Positions 40,714-48,669 of a DNA stretch of 64,000 bases are shown piece after piece. Source of the DNA: Hymenobacter norwichensis DSM 15439 (GTDB taxonomy: Bacteria; Bacteroidota; Bacteroidia; Cytophagales; Hymenobacteraceae); NCBI RefSeq assembly GCF_000420705.1, contig NZ_ATVL01000007.1, positions 930,001 to 994,000 on the forward strand, in the 5' to 3' direction. A model generated the notes under the pieces. That model had not been told where the DNA came from. It saw nothing but the letters and a program-made list of their open reading frames with translations, and searched no databases. A program made the translations under genes and the position numbers. The first letter of the stretch is position 1; the number at the start of each line of letters is the position of its first letter.

Positions 40714-40826
40714 GAAGTGGTGAAATTGTGAGATGGTGAAATTGTGAGTTTGACGTTATAACCGCGCAAATGGCGCAAGTAAAACGTCAAACTCACAATT
40801 TCACCATCTCACAATTTCACCACTTC
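40714..40826. repeat. Word-repeat palindrome, family B copy 4 (44 bp perfect arms)
   Basis: The longest perfect inverted repeat in the window: 40714-40757 pairs with 40783-40826. Each arm is a run of GAAGTGGTGAAATTGTGAGA-type words. The 25-base centre holds the core CCGCGCAAATGGCGCAAGT (40762-40780). The right arm overlaps the last six codons of cinA and provides its TGA stop. Confidence 0.9.
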
Positions 40827-42077
40827 CCCCGCTGGTAGGTTCTGGCGAAGCATATTCAGGGCCATAGTTACGGTGTATTCCACGTTGAGCTGGCGGCCTC
40901 GGTCAAACGAAAACTGGCGGCTGACGGTTTGGTGGGCGTCGGCGTAGGCTATGCAAATAGTACCAACGGGTTTGGCTTCGGTGCCGCCGCCGGGGCCAGC
41001 AATGCCGCTGGTGGCTAAGGCCACATCTACGCCCAGGCGGCGGCGGGCACCTTCGGCCATTTCGCGCACGGTGGCTTCACTCACGGCGCCGTGGTCGGCC
41101 AGCGTGGCGGGGCTTACGCCTAGCTCCTGTACTTTGATATCGTTGTGGTAGGCCACGATGCTGCCCCGGAAGTAGGCGGAGCTGCCCGGTACGCTGGTTA
41201 TCTTATGGGCCAGCAAGCCACCCGTGCAGCTTTCGGCGGTGCCCAGCGTCAAGTTGCGGGCCAGCAGCAGCGGACCGATTGCGGCTTCCAGCTTCACTTC
41301 ACCTTCAGCAAAAATGTACTCGCCAATAGCCGCGTGCAGTTCCGGCAGCAAGGCCTCCATGCGGGGCCTCAGGTCGGGCTGGCCATCGGAATAGCCGGTC
41401 AGGCGCAGCCGGACGCCCCCGAGGTAAGGCAGATAGGCCAGCTTCACATTCGAGGGCAGTGCCGTTTCCCAATCCGCAATTTTCTCAGCCAGAAACGACT
41501 CGCCCAGGCCTACAGTCTGCACCACTACGTGCTCGATGGGGGGCACCTGGAAGCGGGTTTGCAGCCGTGGCAGCACCTGCTCGCTCATCAGGTATTTCAT
41601 TTCGTGGGGCACGCCAGGCATGCTCACAAACACAGTGCCCTGGTCGTCGAACCACATGCCGGGGGCCGTACCCACCGCGTTGAACAGCACCTCACAATTG
41701 GCGGGAACCAGCGCCTGCTGACGGTTTACGTCGAGCATTGGGCGGTTGTAGCGCTTAAATATGCCTTCTACGTGCTCCAGGGTGGGCTCGTGCATCACCA
41801 ACTCACTGTGGAAGTAGCGGGCTAGTACGTGCTTGGTGAGGTCGTCTTTGGTGGGGCCGAGGCCGCCGGTGATGAGTATCACCCGGGCGCGTTGGCGGGC
41901 TTGGTCGAGGGCGGCTACAATTTCGTCGGCTCGGTCGGATACGCTGGAAATCTGCCGCACGCGCAGCCCGATTTTGGCTAATTCCTGGCCCATAAAGGTG
42001 GAATTGGTATCGATGACCTGCCCGTAAAGCAGCTCGTCGCCAATGGTCATGATTTCAACGTCGGGAAGCAGAGACAT
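40809..42077 (-). CDS. cinA: CinA-family nicotinamide-nucleotide amidohydrolase
   Basis: A 422-residue two-domain protein. The N-terminal MoCF/COG1058 domain (~1-170: EIMTIGDELLYGQVIDTNS, TGGLGPTKDDLT) is linked to ADP-ribose or coenzyme hydrolysis, and the C-terminal CinA domain (~255-415: TAESCTGGLLAHKITSVPGSS, TSGIAGPGGGTEAKPVGT) removes the amide from NMN in NAD recycling. Both domains look intact. The last residues (GEVVKL) and the TGA stop are encoded by the arm of a word-repeat palindrome, so the C-terminus here may differ from relatives. Confidence 0.92.
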   Translation of the reverse strand: MSLLPDVEIMTIGDELLYGQVIDTNSTFMGQELAKIGLRVRQISSVSDRADEIVAALDQARQRARVILITGGLGPTKDDLTKHVLARYFHSELVMHEPTLEHVEGIFKRYNRPMLDVNRQQALVPANCEVLFNAVGTAPGMWFDDQGTVFVSMPGVPHEMKYLMSEQVLPRLQTRFQVPPIEHVVVQTVGLGESFLAEKIADWETALPSNVKLAYLPYLGGVRLRLTGYSDGQPDLRPRMEALLPELHAAIGEYIFAEGEVKLEAAIGPLLLARNLTLGTAESCTGGLLAHKITSVPGSSAYFRGSIVAYHNDIKVQELGVSPATLADHGAVSEATVREMAEGARRRLGVDVALATSGIAGPGGGTEAKPVGTICIAYADAHQTVSRQFSFDRGRQLNVEYTVTMALNMLRQNLPAGEVVKL

Positions 42078-42175
42078 AGGGGAGTAGGTTAGGATGGGAG
42101 AGGGAATTCACGCAATTTGGCCCCCCGACGCGTAAGACCGCCACAAGGGCCGTCTGGTTTTCGTCTTTTCTATTT

Positions 42176-43003
42176 ATGCCTACTTTCCGAATCCTGACCT
42201 TAGCATTAACTCTAGGTGTAGCCGCCCCGCTGGCTGCCCAGGCCCAAACCAAAACCACGGCCAAAAAGACCACCGCCACCACCGAGAAAACAACCACCAC
42301 GGCCAAGAAACCAGCCGCTAAAACCACTACGACCACCAAAACCACCACGGCTAAAACCGCTGTAGCTGCTGCCGCTGCGGCCGTAGTTAAAACCCCGCTC
42401 ACCGACAACGAAGCCAACAACGGCCTGAAGGAAGCCCTCACGCAGAGCATTAACCGCAGCATCGAGCAAGCCTCCGCCGCCGATGGGTTCAATGCCAATA
42501 CCGATATCCGCATCCCGTTTCCGCCCGAGGCTGAGCTGGTAGCGGCCACCATGCGCAAGCTGCGACTGGGCGCTTTGGTTGATAATTTTGAGGTGGCACT
42601 GAACCGCAGCGCCGAGTCGGCGGCCAAGGAGGCGGCCCCTATCTTTCTGGGCGCGGTGCAGAACATCAGCTTTCAGGATGCGTTAGGTTTAGCCACCAGC
42701 AAAGAGGATGACGCCGCCACTACCTTTCTGTACGGTAAAACCGCCGACCAACTCAAAACGGCGTTTCAGCCCATTATTCAGCAGTCGTTGGAGCAAACTG
42801 GCGCCACCAAGCTCTACGCCGAAATGGTGAGCCGCTACAACAAGATTCCGCTGGTTACCAAGCTGGAACCCCAGCTGACGCCCTACGCTTCCCAAAAAAC
42901 CGTGGATGGCCTGTTCACGCTGGTAGCGGCCGAAGAGGCTAAAATTAGGGCCAACCCCGCCGCCCGTGGCAGTGAGCTGCTGAAGCGGGTATTTGGAAAG
43001 TAA
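42176..43003 (+). CDS. DUF4197 protein, long copy
   Basis: A 275-residue secreted protein. A signal peptide (residues 1-20, cleavage near AQA-QT) is followed by a low-complexity Lys/Thr/Ala linker (~22-62) and the DUF4197 domain (EANNGLKEALTQSINRSIEQ, IPFPPEAELVAATMRKLRLG, FKPIIQQSLEQTG-type end, SELLKRVFGK). DUF4197 proteins are periplasmic or lipoprotein-like with unknown role. A second copy follows 132 bp downstream. The Lys/Thr linker is missing from that copy. Confidence 0.85.
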   Translation: MPTFRILTLALTLGVAAPLAAQAQTKTTAKKTTATTEKTTTTAKKPAAKTTTTTKTTTAKTAVAAAAAAVVKTPLTDNEANNGLKEALTQSINRSIEQASAADGFNANTDIRIPFPPEAELVAATMRKLRLGALVDNFEVALNRSAESAAKEAAPIFLGAVQNISFQDALGLATSKEDDAATTFLYGKTADQLKTAFQPIIQQSLEQTGATKLYAEMVSRYNKIPLVTKLEPQLTPYASQKTVDGLFTLVAAEEAKIRANPAARGSELLKRVFGK

Positions 43004-43032
43004 TTCTTTCCCAACAAGGGAGTTTCTGAATC

Positions 43033-43076
43033 AAAGAATTGTAGCGCCTGGCTTCGGCTGGGCGCTACAGTTCTTT
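43033..43076 (+). terminator. Hairpin between the two DUF4197 genes
   Basis: A 16 bp stem with one G-T pair (AAAGAATTGTAGCGCC at 43033-43048, partner 43061-43076). The U tail is poor (TTCTTTGG), so read-through into the second copy is possible. Confidence 0.55.
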
Positions 43077-43135
43077 GGAGTTGGTCCGGTTTCTGCAAAA
43101 GGGTCGTACAACCAAGTACCTCGTTTCTTTCTGCC

Positions 43136-43891
43136 ATGAACTACCGCCGTTTTTTATTCATGCCACTCGCGCTGCTAGGGCTCCAGCTCAGTGCTTCTGC
43201 CCAGACGTTCAGTTTGCCCAAAATCGGCAACATCAGGCTGCCGACCACCAAAGGCAAAACCACCAGCACCAGCCAAGGCAGCCTGACCAATACCGAAGCC
43301 GCCAACGGCCTCAAAGAAGCGCTAATCCAGGGCATCAGAAAAGGTGCCGACCAAGCTTCCCAAACCGACGGCTTCAACCTCAACAAGCTGATTCGTATCC
43401 CGTTTCCGCCCGACGCCCAGCGCGTAGCCAACACCCTGCGCAGCATAGGCCTAGGCGGCCAAGTGGATCGGTTTGAACTGTCGTTGAACCGGGGCGCGGA
43501 GGATGCCGCCAAAAGCGCCAAGCCTATCTTCCTGTCGGCTATCAAGAGCCTCACCTTCACCGACGTGTGGAACATCTTGACCGGCGAGAAAAATGCCGCC
43601 ACGCAGTACTTGCAGCGGACCACTACCACGCAGCTTACCACCGCCTTCAAGCCCATCATCCAGCAAAGCCTCGACAAAGTGGGCGCCACCCGCTACTACA
43701 CCGATCTGAGCATGCGCTACAACAAGATTCCGTTGGTAACGCCCGTGCAAACCGACCTCAACCAATACGCTACCGGCAAAGCCATCGACGGTTTATTCAC
43801 CCTTATTGCCCAAGAAGAAGCCAACATCCGCGAAAACCCCGTGGCCCGCACCACCGACTTGCTCAAGCGTGTTTTTGGTCGCAAGAGCTGA
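43136..43891 (+). CDS. DUF4197 protein, short copy
   Basis: A 251-residue paralogue of the preceding gene. Signal peptide residues 1-22 (cleavage near ASA-QT), a short Thr/Lys linker, then the DUF4197 domain (EAANGLKEALIQGIRKGADQ, IRIPFPPDAQRVANTLRSIG, LTTAFKPIIQQSLDKVGATR, DLLKRVFGRKS). The two copies align along the whole domain and arose by tandem duplication, but they differ at many positions, so the event is old. The TGA stop falls within a run of GCTGATT words. Confidence 0.85.
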   Translation: MNYRRFLFMPLALLGLQLSASAQTFSLPKIGNIRLPTTKGKTTSTSQGSLTNTEAANGLKEALIQGIRKGADQASQTDGFNLNKLIRIPFPPDAQRVANTLRSIGLGGQVDRFELSLNRGAEDAAKSAKPIFLSAIKSLTFTDVWNILTGEKNAATQYLQRTTTTQLTTAFKPIIQQSLDKVGATRYYTDLSMRYNKIPLVTPVQTDLNQYATGKAIDGLFTLIAQEEANIRENPVARTTDLLKRVFGRKS

Positions 43892-43916
43892 TTGCTGATT
43901 GCTGTTTGTTGATGGG
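43885..43916. repeat. Unpaired word run at the DUF4197 stop codon
   Basis: AGCTGATTGCTGATTGCTG followed by TTTGTTGATGGG repeats a GCTGATT word and contains the TGA stop of the second DUF4197 gene. No matching arm is seen nearby. It looks like one half of a word-repeat palindrome. Confidence 0.4.
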
Positions 43917-43940
43917 TTGCAGGTACAAAAATTGAAATAC

Positions 43941-43975
43941 AAAAGGCCCTGTTCTAATTCAGAACGGGGCCTTTT
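43941..43975. terminator. Terminator after the DUF4197 pair
   Basis: A 15 bp stem with one T-G pair (AAAAGGCCCTGTTCT at 43941-43955, partner 43961-43975) and T runs on both strands, between convergent genes. Confidence 0.85.
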
Positions 43976-44030
43976 TAATGAGCTAAGCGCGAAGTCTTCT
44001 CATCACTTCAACTCATCTATAATCAATACT

Positions 44031-44387
44031 TTAAAAATCATCATCATCGAAGCTGCTCCGACGGCCGCCGCGCGACGAACCGCCTAGGTCGTCATCGTCG
44101 TCATCATCAAAGTCGTCGTCATCGTCGAGGCTGCTGAAGCCGCGGCTGCCGTCAGGGTCTTCGGCGGCTTCGGCCGTGGTGTATTCTTCTTCGGTCATGC
44201 TCGCCAAATCCAAGGCTTCGTCGTGCGAAGAGCCGGTATCGCGCCACATTAGATAGTCGGCGTACTTAGCGGAAAGTTGGTCTTCGGAAGAGCCGCGGGT
44301 TTTGCTGCCGCCAGTTTTGGCGAAGCTATCTAGCTCGTCATCATCACCGAGAAGGTCGTCGTCGTCGAGGTCGTCGTATTGTCTCAT
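44031..44387 (-). CDS. Acidic low-complexity protein
   Basis: A 118-residue protein dominated by Asp/Glu/Ser. Asp-rich runs lie at the N-terminus (YDDLDDDDLLGDDDELD) and the C-terminus (DDDDDFDDDDDDDLGG, then GGRRSSFDDDDF), flanking a more ordered centre (QLSAKYADYLMWRDTGSSHDEALDLASMTEEEYTTAEAAE in outline, likely helical). It is probably disordered and could bind cations or basic partners; no family is recognised. No signal peptide. It lies downstream of the ABC ATPase gene on the same strand; the 182 bp between them shows nothing clear. Confidence 0.6.
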   Translation of the reverse strand: MRQYDDLDDDDLLGDDDELDSFAKTGGSKTRGSSEDQLSAKYADYLMWRDTGSSHDEALDLASMTEEEYTTAEAAEDPDGSRGFSSLDDDDDFDDDDDDDLGGSSRGGRRSSFDDDDF

Positions 44388-44569
44388 GGCCTTGTCAGGG
44401 GCTAGGGAAGTTGATAAAAGATTTGGCGCGTAAGGGCAAGGTTACCGTTGCGAAGATACGTGACGGAAGGTTTCAAGTTAGGAACACCCCGAAGTTTTGC
44501 TGTCAAAAAGTGCGTTTCAGGCGGGCAGCAACACTTTACGGTAGAGCTATTACCAGTTCAGAACCACAG

Positions 44570-45202
44570 TTATCGGGCTGCCTGCGCCCCAAAATCCGTG
44601 ATATTGAGCTGCGCAGTGCAGAAGGCGTATTCCTCAGGTACGTTGCTGGAAACTAATACCGTGCGGCCCGCTAGTGTAACCTGCACATGCTCCTGATACC
44701 AGGCTACACCGGCGCGGTCGAGGTTGGTGGTCGGCTCGTCGAGCAGAAGTAAAGGCGTGTCAGCGTAAAGAGCCAGGGCCAGCTTGAGGCGCTGCTTCAT
44801 ACCCGAAGAAAAATCACGCACCAGCTTGTGGCGGGACTTTTCAAGGTACATTAGCTCGATGAGGCGTTGCGAGGTCAGGCCAGGCCGGAGCGGCTTGAAC
44901 CGGGAGTGGAAGTGCAGTAGTTCAGTCAGCGTCAGTTCCTCAATCAGCTCTAGGTAGGGCGCCGCGTAAGCTAGCAATGGCGGCACCTCTTCTACCGGCA
45001 CTTCCCGGCCCTGGTGCTGGTAGCGTAAGGTGCCGTTGGTAGGCAGTTGCTGCCCAGAAAGCGTATTGAGCAAGGTGCTTTTGCCCGCCCCGTTAGGACC
45101 CAAAATAGCCGTAGCCGAACCGGACTGGAAGGTATGCGTCAGGCCTCGGAAAATCCACTCGCGGGCATACCGCTTGCCGAGTTCAGCTACCTCAATCTGC
45201 AC
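44570..45202 (-). CDS. ABC transporter ATP-binding protein
   Basis: A 210-residue stand-alone ATPase. Walker A is GPNGAGKST (~33-41), the signature FSSGMKQR (~128) deviates from LSGGQ, and Walker B is LLLLDEPT (~150). A short D-loop and SSNVPEE switch region follow. There is no permease gene next to it, so the partner is elsewhere or it works with another protein. The GTG at 45202 is chosen because it gives the usual VQIEVAELGKRY N-terminus. This start overlaps the lpxA stop by 11 bp, suggesting translational coupling. Confidence 0.82.
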   Translation of the reverse strand: MQIEVAELGKRYAREWIFRGLTHTFQSGSATAILGPNGAGKSTLLNTLSGQQLPTNGTLRYQHQGREVPVEEVPPLLAYAAPYLELIEELTLTELLHFHSRFKPLRPGLTSQRLIELMYLEKSRHKLVRDFSSGMKQRLKLALALYADTPLLLLDEPTTNLDRAGVAWYQEHVQVTLAGRTVLVSSNVPEEYAFCTAQLNITDFGAQAAR

Positions 45203-45989
45203 CGCTGCCGTTGCGCGAATAGCCCTTGATAACGCCCCGGCCCGAGTTGCGCACAAAATTCACTACTTCGTCGCGCTCCGGCGAGGGGGCCAGCTCTAGC
45301 TCAATCTTGTCGAGGGCTTCGTTGTTGTTCATACCGCCCAAGAACAGCAACCGGTACAGCTGCTGAATCTCGGAAATCTTCTGGTCGGAGTAGCCGCGGC
45401 GGCGCAGTCCGATGCTGTTGATGCCGGCATAGGTCAGCGGCTCGCGCCCAGCCTTCACGAAAGGCGGCACATCCTTGCGCACCAACGAACCCCCTGATAC
45501 CATAGCATGCTGCCCGACCTTCACAAACTGGTGTACCGCCGAAGTACCGCCAATAATGGCGTGGTCCCCAATTTCCACGTGACCGGCCAGCTGCACGCCG
45601 TTAGCCAATACGCAGTGATTACCGATGATGCAGTCGTGCGCGACGTGCACGTAGGCCATTAGCAGACAGTTGGCACCCACCACGGTTTTCATGCGGTCAA
45701 CGGTGCCGCGGTTTACCGTCACGCACTCCCGGATTACGGTATAGTCGCCGATGTGAACGGTGGTTTTCTCGCCGGCAAACTTCAAATCCTGCGGCATGGC
45801 CGCAATAACAGCGCCCGGGAAAATCTTACAATTCTTGCCGATGCGGGCCCCCGCCATGATGGTTACGTTCGGGCCAATCCAGGTGCCTTCCCCTATTTCC
45901 ACATCCTTATCAATGGTTGTGAAAGGTTCCACTACTACGTTTTGCGCAATCTTGGCTTCGGGGTGAATATAGGCGAGCGGCTGGTTCAT
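45192..45989 (-). CDS. lpxA: UDP-N-acetylglucosamine acyltransferase
   Basis: First step of lipid A synthesis: moves a 3-hydroxyacyl chain from ACP to UDP-GlcNAc. The 265-residue protein has a left-handed beta-helix of hexapeptide repeats (IHPEAKIAQNVVVEPFTTID, IGPNVTIMAGARIGKNCKI), the catalytic His in YVHVAHDCIIGNH and a helical C-terminal domain (LRRRGYSDQKISEIQQLYRL). ATG 45989 is used; an upstream TTG is less likely. It is the last lipid A gene of the cluster HD protein-lpxD-lpxC/fabZ-lpxA on the minus strand. Confidence 0.95.
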   Translation of the reverse strand: MNQPLAYIHPEAKIAQNVVVEPFTTIDKDVEIGEGTWIGPNVTIMAGARIGKNCKIFPGAVIAAMPQDLKFAGEKTTVHIGDYTVIRECVTVNRGTVDRMKTVVGANCLLMAYVHVAHDCIIGNHCVLANGVQLAGHVEIGDHAIIGGTSAVHQFVKVGQHAMVSGGSLVRKDVPPFVKAGREPLTYAGINSIGLRRRGYSDQKISEIQQLYRLLFLGGMNNNEALDKIELELAPSPERDEVVNFVRNSGRGVIKGYSRNGSGAD

Positions 45990-45993
45990 TCGG

Positions 45994-46094
45994 ATCAATT
46001 AAAAATGAAGAACTAAAAATTAAAAATTGAAGCAGATGGCCCCGTCTGAACGGTCACGGGCATTTTTAATTCTTCATTTTTAATTTTTAATTGA
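45994..46094. repeat. Word-repeat palindrome (TAAAAAT words)
   Basis: The left arm (45994-46020, ATCAATTAAAAATGAAGAAC then TAAAAAT) pairs with 46062-46094. The right arm has an additional TAATTTTT unit, so arm lengths differ by whole words. It begins 2 bp after the lpxC/fabZ stop and runs to 5 bp from the lpxA start. Confidence 0.75.
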
Positions 46095-46096
46095 TT

Positions 46097-47491
46097 TTAG
46101 GCGTCTTTACGTACGATGGCGGCACTCATTTCGGCTTCCATCACCACTTTGCCATTCACAAAGGCCTGGCCGCGCATTTTGGCAATGCCACGCTTAACGG
46201 GAGCCAGCAGCCAGCACCGGAAAATAACCGTGTCGCCGGGCTTCACCATGCGGCGGAAGCGGCAATTCTCGATGCCCACAAAGTAAGGCGTATAATTCTC
46301 CGGATCCGGTACAGTATTTAGCACCAAAATACCACCCGTCTGGGCCATGGCTTCCACCTGCAACACGCCCGGAAACACAGGGTTGCCGGGGTAGTGGCCC
46401 ATGAAGAAAGGCTCGTTGATAGTTACGTTCTTGATGCTGGCCACCGACGTGTCGTCAAGGTGTATCACTTTGTCGATCAGCAGGAACGGGTAGCGGTGCG
46501 GTAGCACCTGCATGATTTGATTGATGTCCATGACCGGCTCCCGCGTGGGGTCGTAGTGCGGCACGGGCGAGGAGTTGGCCTCCATCATTTTCTTCTTGAT
46601 CTTCTTGGCAAACGCCACGTTGGCGGCGTGGCCGGGGCGGGCCGCCAGAATCTGGCCTTTCAGCGGCCGACCAACTAGGGCTAGGTCGCCTACTAAGTCG
46701 AGGAGCTTGTGGCGGGCGGGCTCGTTTTTGTAGCGGAGGTCTACATTGTTGAGGATGCCTTCCTTCTTCACGGCCACTTTGGGCTTGCCCAGCATGGTAG
46801 CCAGTTCGGCCAGTTCGTCTTCGCTCACCACTCGGTCTACTACCACAATGGCGTTGCTCAAGTCACCACCTTTGATGAGGTTTTGCTTATACAGCGCCTC
46901 CAACTCGTGCAGGAAGCAGAAGGTGCGAGAGCTGGAAATATCGTGCTTGAACTGACTGATATCGGTGAGTGAGGCGTGCTGCGAACCAAGGACCGGCGAG
47001 TTATAGTCCACCATTACCGTCAGGCGGTAATCGTTGAGGGGCAGGGCGGCTAGCTCTACGGCGCGGCTGTTGTCAACGAAGCGGATTTCCGAGGGAATCT
47101 CGTAATAGTTGCGCAGGGCGTTCTGCTCTTCCAGTCCGGCGTCTTCCAAGGCCTGAATGAACTGGTAGCTGGAGCCATCCATGATGGGCGGCTCGGGGCC
47201 GTCCAACTTAATCAACACGTTATCAATCTGCAAGCCTACCAAAGCTGCCAGCGTGTGCTCCACGGTGTTCACGCGGGCGCCATTCTGTTCGATGGTCGTG
47301 CCGCGTGAAAGGTCCACTACGTTGTCGACGTCGGCTACAACGATGGGCTGATCGGGCAGGTCCATGCGCTGAAACTGGTAGCCGTGGCCGACGGGGGCCG
47401 GGCAGAACGTCATGGTGGCTTGAACGCCGGTATGCAGCCCGATGCCGCTTACCGTAACGGGGGCCTTGATGGTGTGTTGCTTGTCGTTCAT
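46097..47491 (-). CDS. lpxC/fabZ: LpxC/FabZ fusion: UDP-acyl-GlcNAc deacetylase and hydroxyacyl-ACP dehydratase
   Basis: A 464-residue bifunctional enzyme typical of Bacteroidota. Residues ~1-300 are the zinc deacetylase LpxC (GIGLHTGVQ, TVEHTLAALVGL, EPARHKLLDLVGDLALVG), which commits lipid A synthesis. Residues ~315-464 are FabZ (MQVLPHRYPFLLIDKV, GHYPGNPVFPGVLQVEAMAQ), with the His and Glu needed for dehydration. The HKLLD and VEHTL zinc ligands are intact. It lies between lpxD and lpxA; palindromes fill the spacers on both sides. Confidence 0.95.
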   Translation of the reverse strand: MNDKQHTIKAPVTVSGIGLHTGVQATMTFCPAPVGHGYQFQRMDLPDQPIVVADVDNVVDLSRGTTIEQNGARVNTVEHTLAALVGLQIDNVLIKLDGPEPPIMDGSSYQFIQALEDAGLEEQNALRNYYEIPSEIRFVDNSRAVELAALPLNDYRLTVMVDYNSPVLGSQHASLTDISQFKHDISSSRTFCFLHELEALYKQNLIKGGDLSNAIVVVDRVVSEDELAELATMLGKPKVAVKKEGILNNVDLRYKNEPARHKLLDLVGDLALVGRPLKGQILAARPGHAANVAFAKKIKKKMMEANSSPVPHYDPTREPVMDINQIMQVLPHRYPFLLIDKVIHLDDTSVASIKNVTINEPFFMGHYPGNPVFPGVLQVEAMAQTGGILVLNTVPDPENYTPYFVGIENCRFRRMVKPGDTVIFRCWLLAPVKRGIAKMRGQAFVNGKVVMEAEMSAAIVRKDA

Positions 47492-47498
47492 TTATTAG

Positions 47499-47607
47499 CT
47501 GTTAGCTGCTAGCTGTTGGCTATTAGCTGACGTACTGGTAGAAAATGCGAGCGGAAAGGATACGGAAAAACGCCACAGGCTAACAGCTAAAAGCTACAAG
47601 CCAACAG
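47499..47607. repeat. Word-repeat palindrome (TTAGCTG words)
   Basis: The left arm (47499-47527) and right arm (47579-47607) pair at 23 of 29 positions. The left arm reads as tandem GTTAGCTGCTAGCTGTTGGC variants. It fills the spacer between lpxD and lpxC/fabZ, 7 bp from the lpxC start. Confidence 0.75.
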
Positions 47608-47624
47608 TTTTCCGGGTCGCAAAG

Positions 47625-48665
47625 CTAGGGCTTTTCCGGCGGGTTTGTGCGGCGTTCCAGCTGGGTGATGCGGCGCTCCAACTCGGGCAGGTGCCGGAAA
47701 ACAGCTTGGGCCCGCAAACTGTCGCGCAGGTTGAAGGCGGGGGAGCCCTGTAGCAGAATACCCTCTTCCTTGATGGATTTGCCTACGCCCGACTGCGCCG
47801 TAACGGTGGTGCGGTTGGCCAGCGTAAGGTGCCCAGCCAAGCCTACCTGGCCTGCCAGCACGCAGAAGTCGCCGATTTTGGTGGAGCCAGAAATGCCGCT
47901 CTGCGAAGCTACTACCGTGTGCCGCCCGATTTCCACGTTGTGCGCAATCTGCACGAGGTTGTCGATTTTGGCGCCTTCTCGGATGATGGTCGAGCCCATG
48001 GTGGCGCAGTCGATGGTGGCGTTGGCCCCGATGCTGACGTTGTCTTGCAGCACCACGTTGCCAATCTGCGGAATGGTGCGGTACGAGCCATCGGGCTGCG
48101 GCGCAAAGCCGAATCCGTCGGAGCCAATTACCGCTCCGGCGTGCACGGTGCACCGCTCGCCAATAACGGTTTCAGCGTAGATTTTCGCGCCAGCATATAG
48201 AATAGTGCCGCTGCCAATCTTGCACCGGTCACCGATGAAAACGTGCGGGAATATCACCACGTCGTCACCGATTTCACAGTTCTGGCCCACGTAGGAAAAC
48301 GCCCCGCGGTAGTGGTTGCCACCAATGGTGGAGTTGGGCCCTAAAAAGCTAGGTTCCTCTACGCCGCGGCGCCCGGTGCGGGTGGCCTGCTGGTAGAACT
48401 CAAGCAGGGTGGTAAAGCTGGAATACGGGTCGTCAACCCGGATAAGGGCCGTAGTTACCGGGTGCCGCAGCTCTAGCGTACGGCTCACAATAACGGCCGA
48501 AGCGCCCGTCGTGTAGAGGTGCGCTTCGTACTTAAGATTGGCCAGGAAAGACAAGGCCCCAGCCTGGGCTTCTTCGATTTTTGCCAGCCGGTTAATGGGC
48601 TGGGCTACGTCGCCTTCCACTGTGCCGTGCAGCACTTCGGCTATCTGACCTACCGTAAATTCCAT
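47625..48665 (-). CDS. lpxD: UDP-3-O-acylglucosamine N-acyltransferase
   Basis: Third lipid A step: adds the N-linked hydroxyacyl chain. The 346-residue protein has a uridine-binding N-terminal domain (~1-100), a left-handed beta-helix of hexapeptide repeats (IGANATIDCATMGSTIIREG), the catalytic His in LVQIAHNVEIGRHTV and a C-terminal helix (RAQAVFRHLPELERRITQLE). The start MEFTVGQIAEVL is typical. The -7 promoter box TACTTTTG ends only 4 bp before the ATG, so this mRNA may have no leader. The HD gene upstream is on the same strand. Confidence 0.95.
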   Translation of the reverse strand: MEFTVGQIAEVLHGTVEGDVAQPINRLAKIEEAQAGALSFLANLKYEAHLYTTGASAVIVSRTLELRHPVTTALIRVDDPYSSFTTLLEFYQQATRTGRRGVEEPSFLGPNSTIGGNHYRGAFSYVGQNCEIGDDVVIFPHVFIGDRCKIGSGTILYAGAKIYAETVIGERCTVHAGAVIGSDGFGFAPQPDGSYRTIPQIGNVVLQDNVSIGANATIDCATMGSTIIREGAKIDNLVQIAHNVEIGRHTVVASQSGISGSTKIGDFCVLAGQVGLAGHLTLANRTTVTAQSGVGKSIKEEGILLQGSPAFNLRDSLRAQAVFRHLPELERRITQLERRTNPPEKP

Positions 48666-48669
48666 CGGG

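Noticed and set aside
40714-40826. Integron attC-like site
   Set aside because: It is a long imperfect-centre palindrome, but it lacks the RYYYAAC / GTTRRRY core sites, and the only tyrosine recombinase in the window is a housekeeping XerD.
42240-42365. Short tandem repeat or CRISPR-like array
   Set aside because: The repeated ACC/AAA triplets are the codons of the Lys/Thr linker in the first DUF4197 protein. There are no regular spacers.
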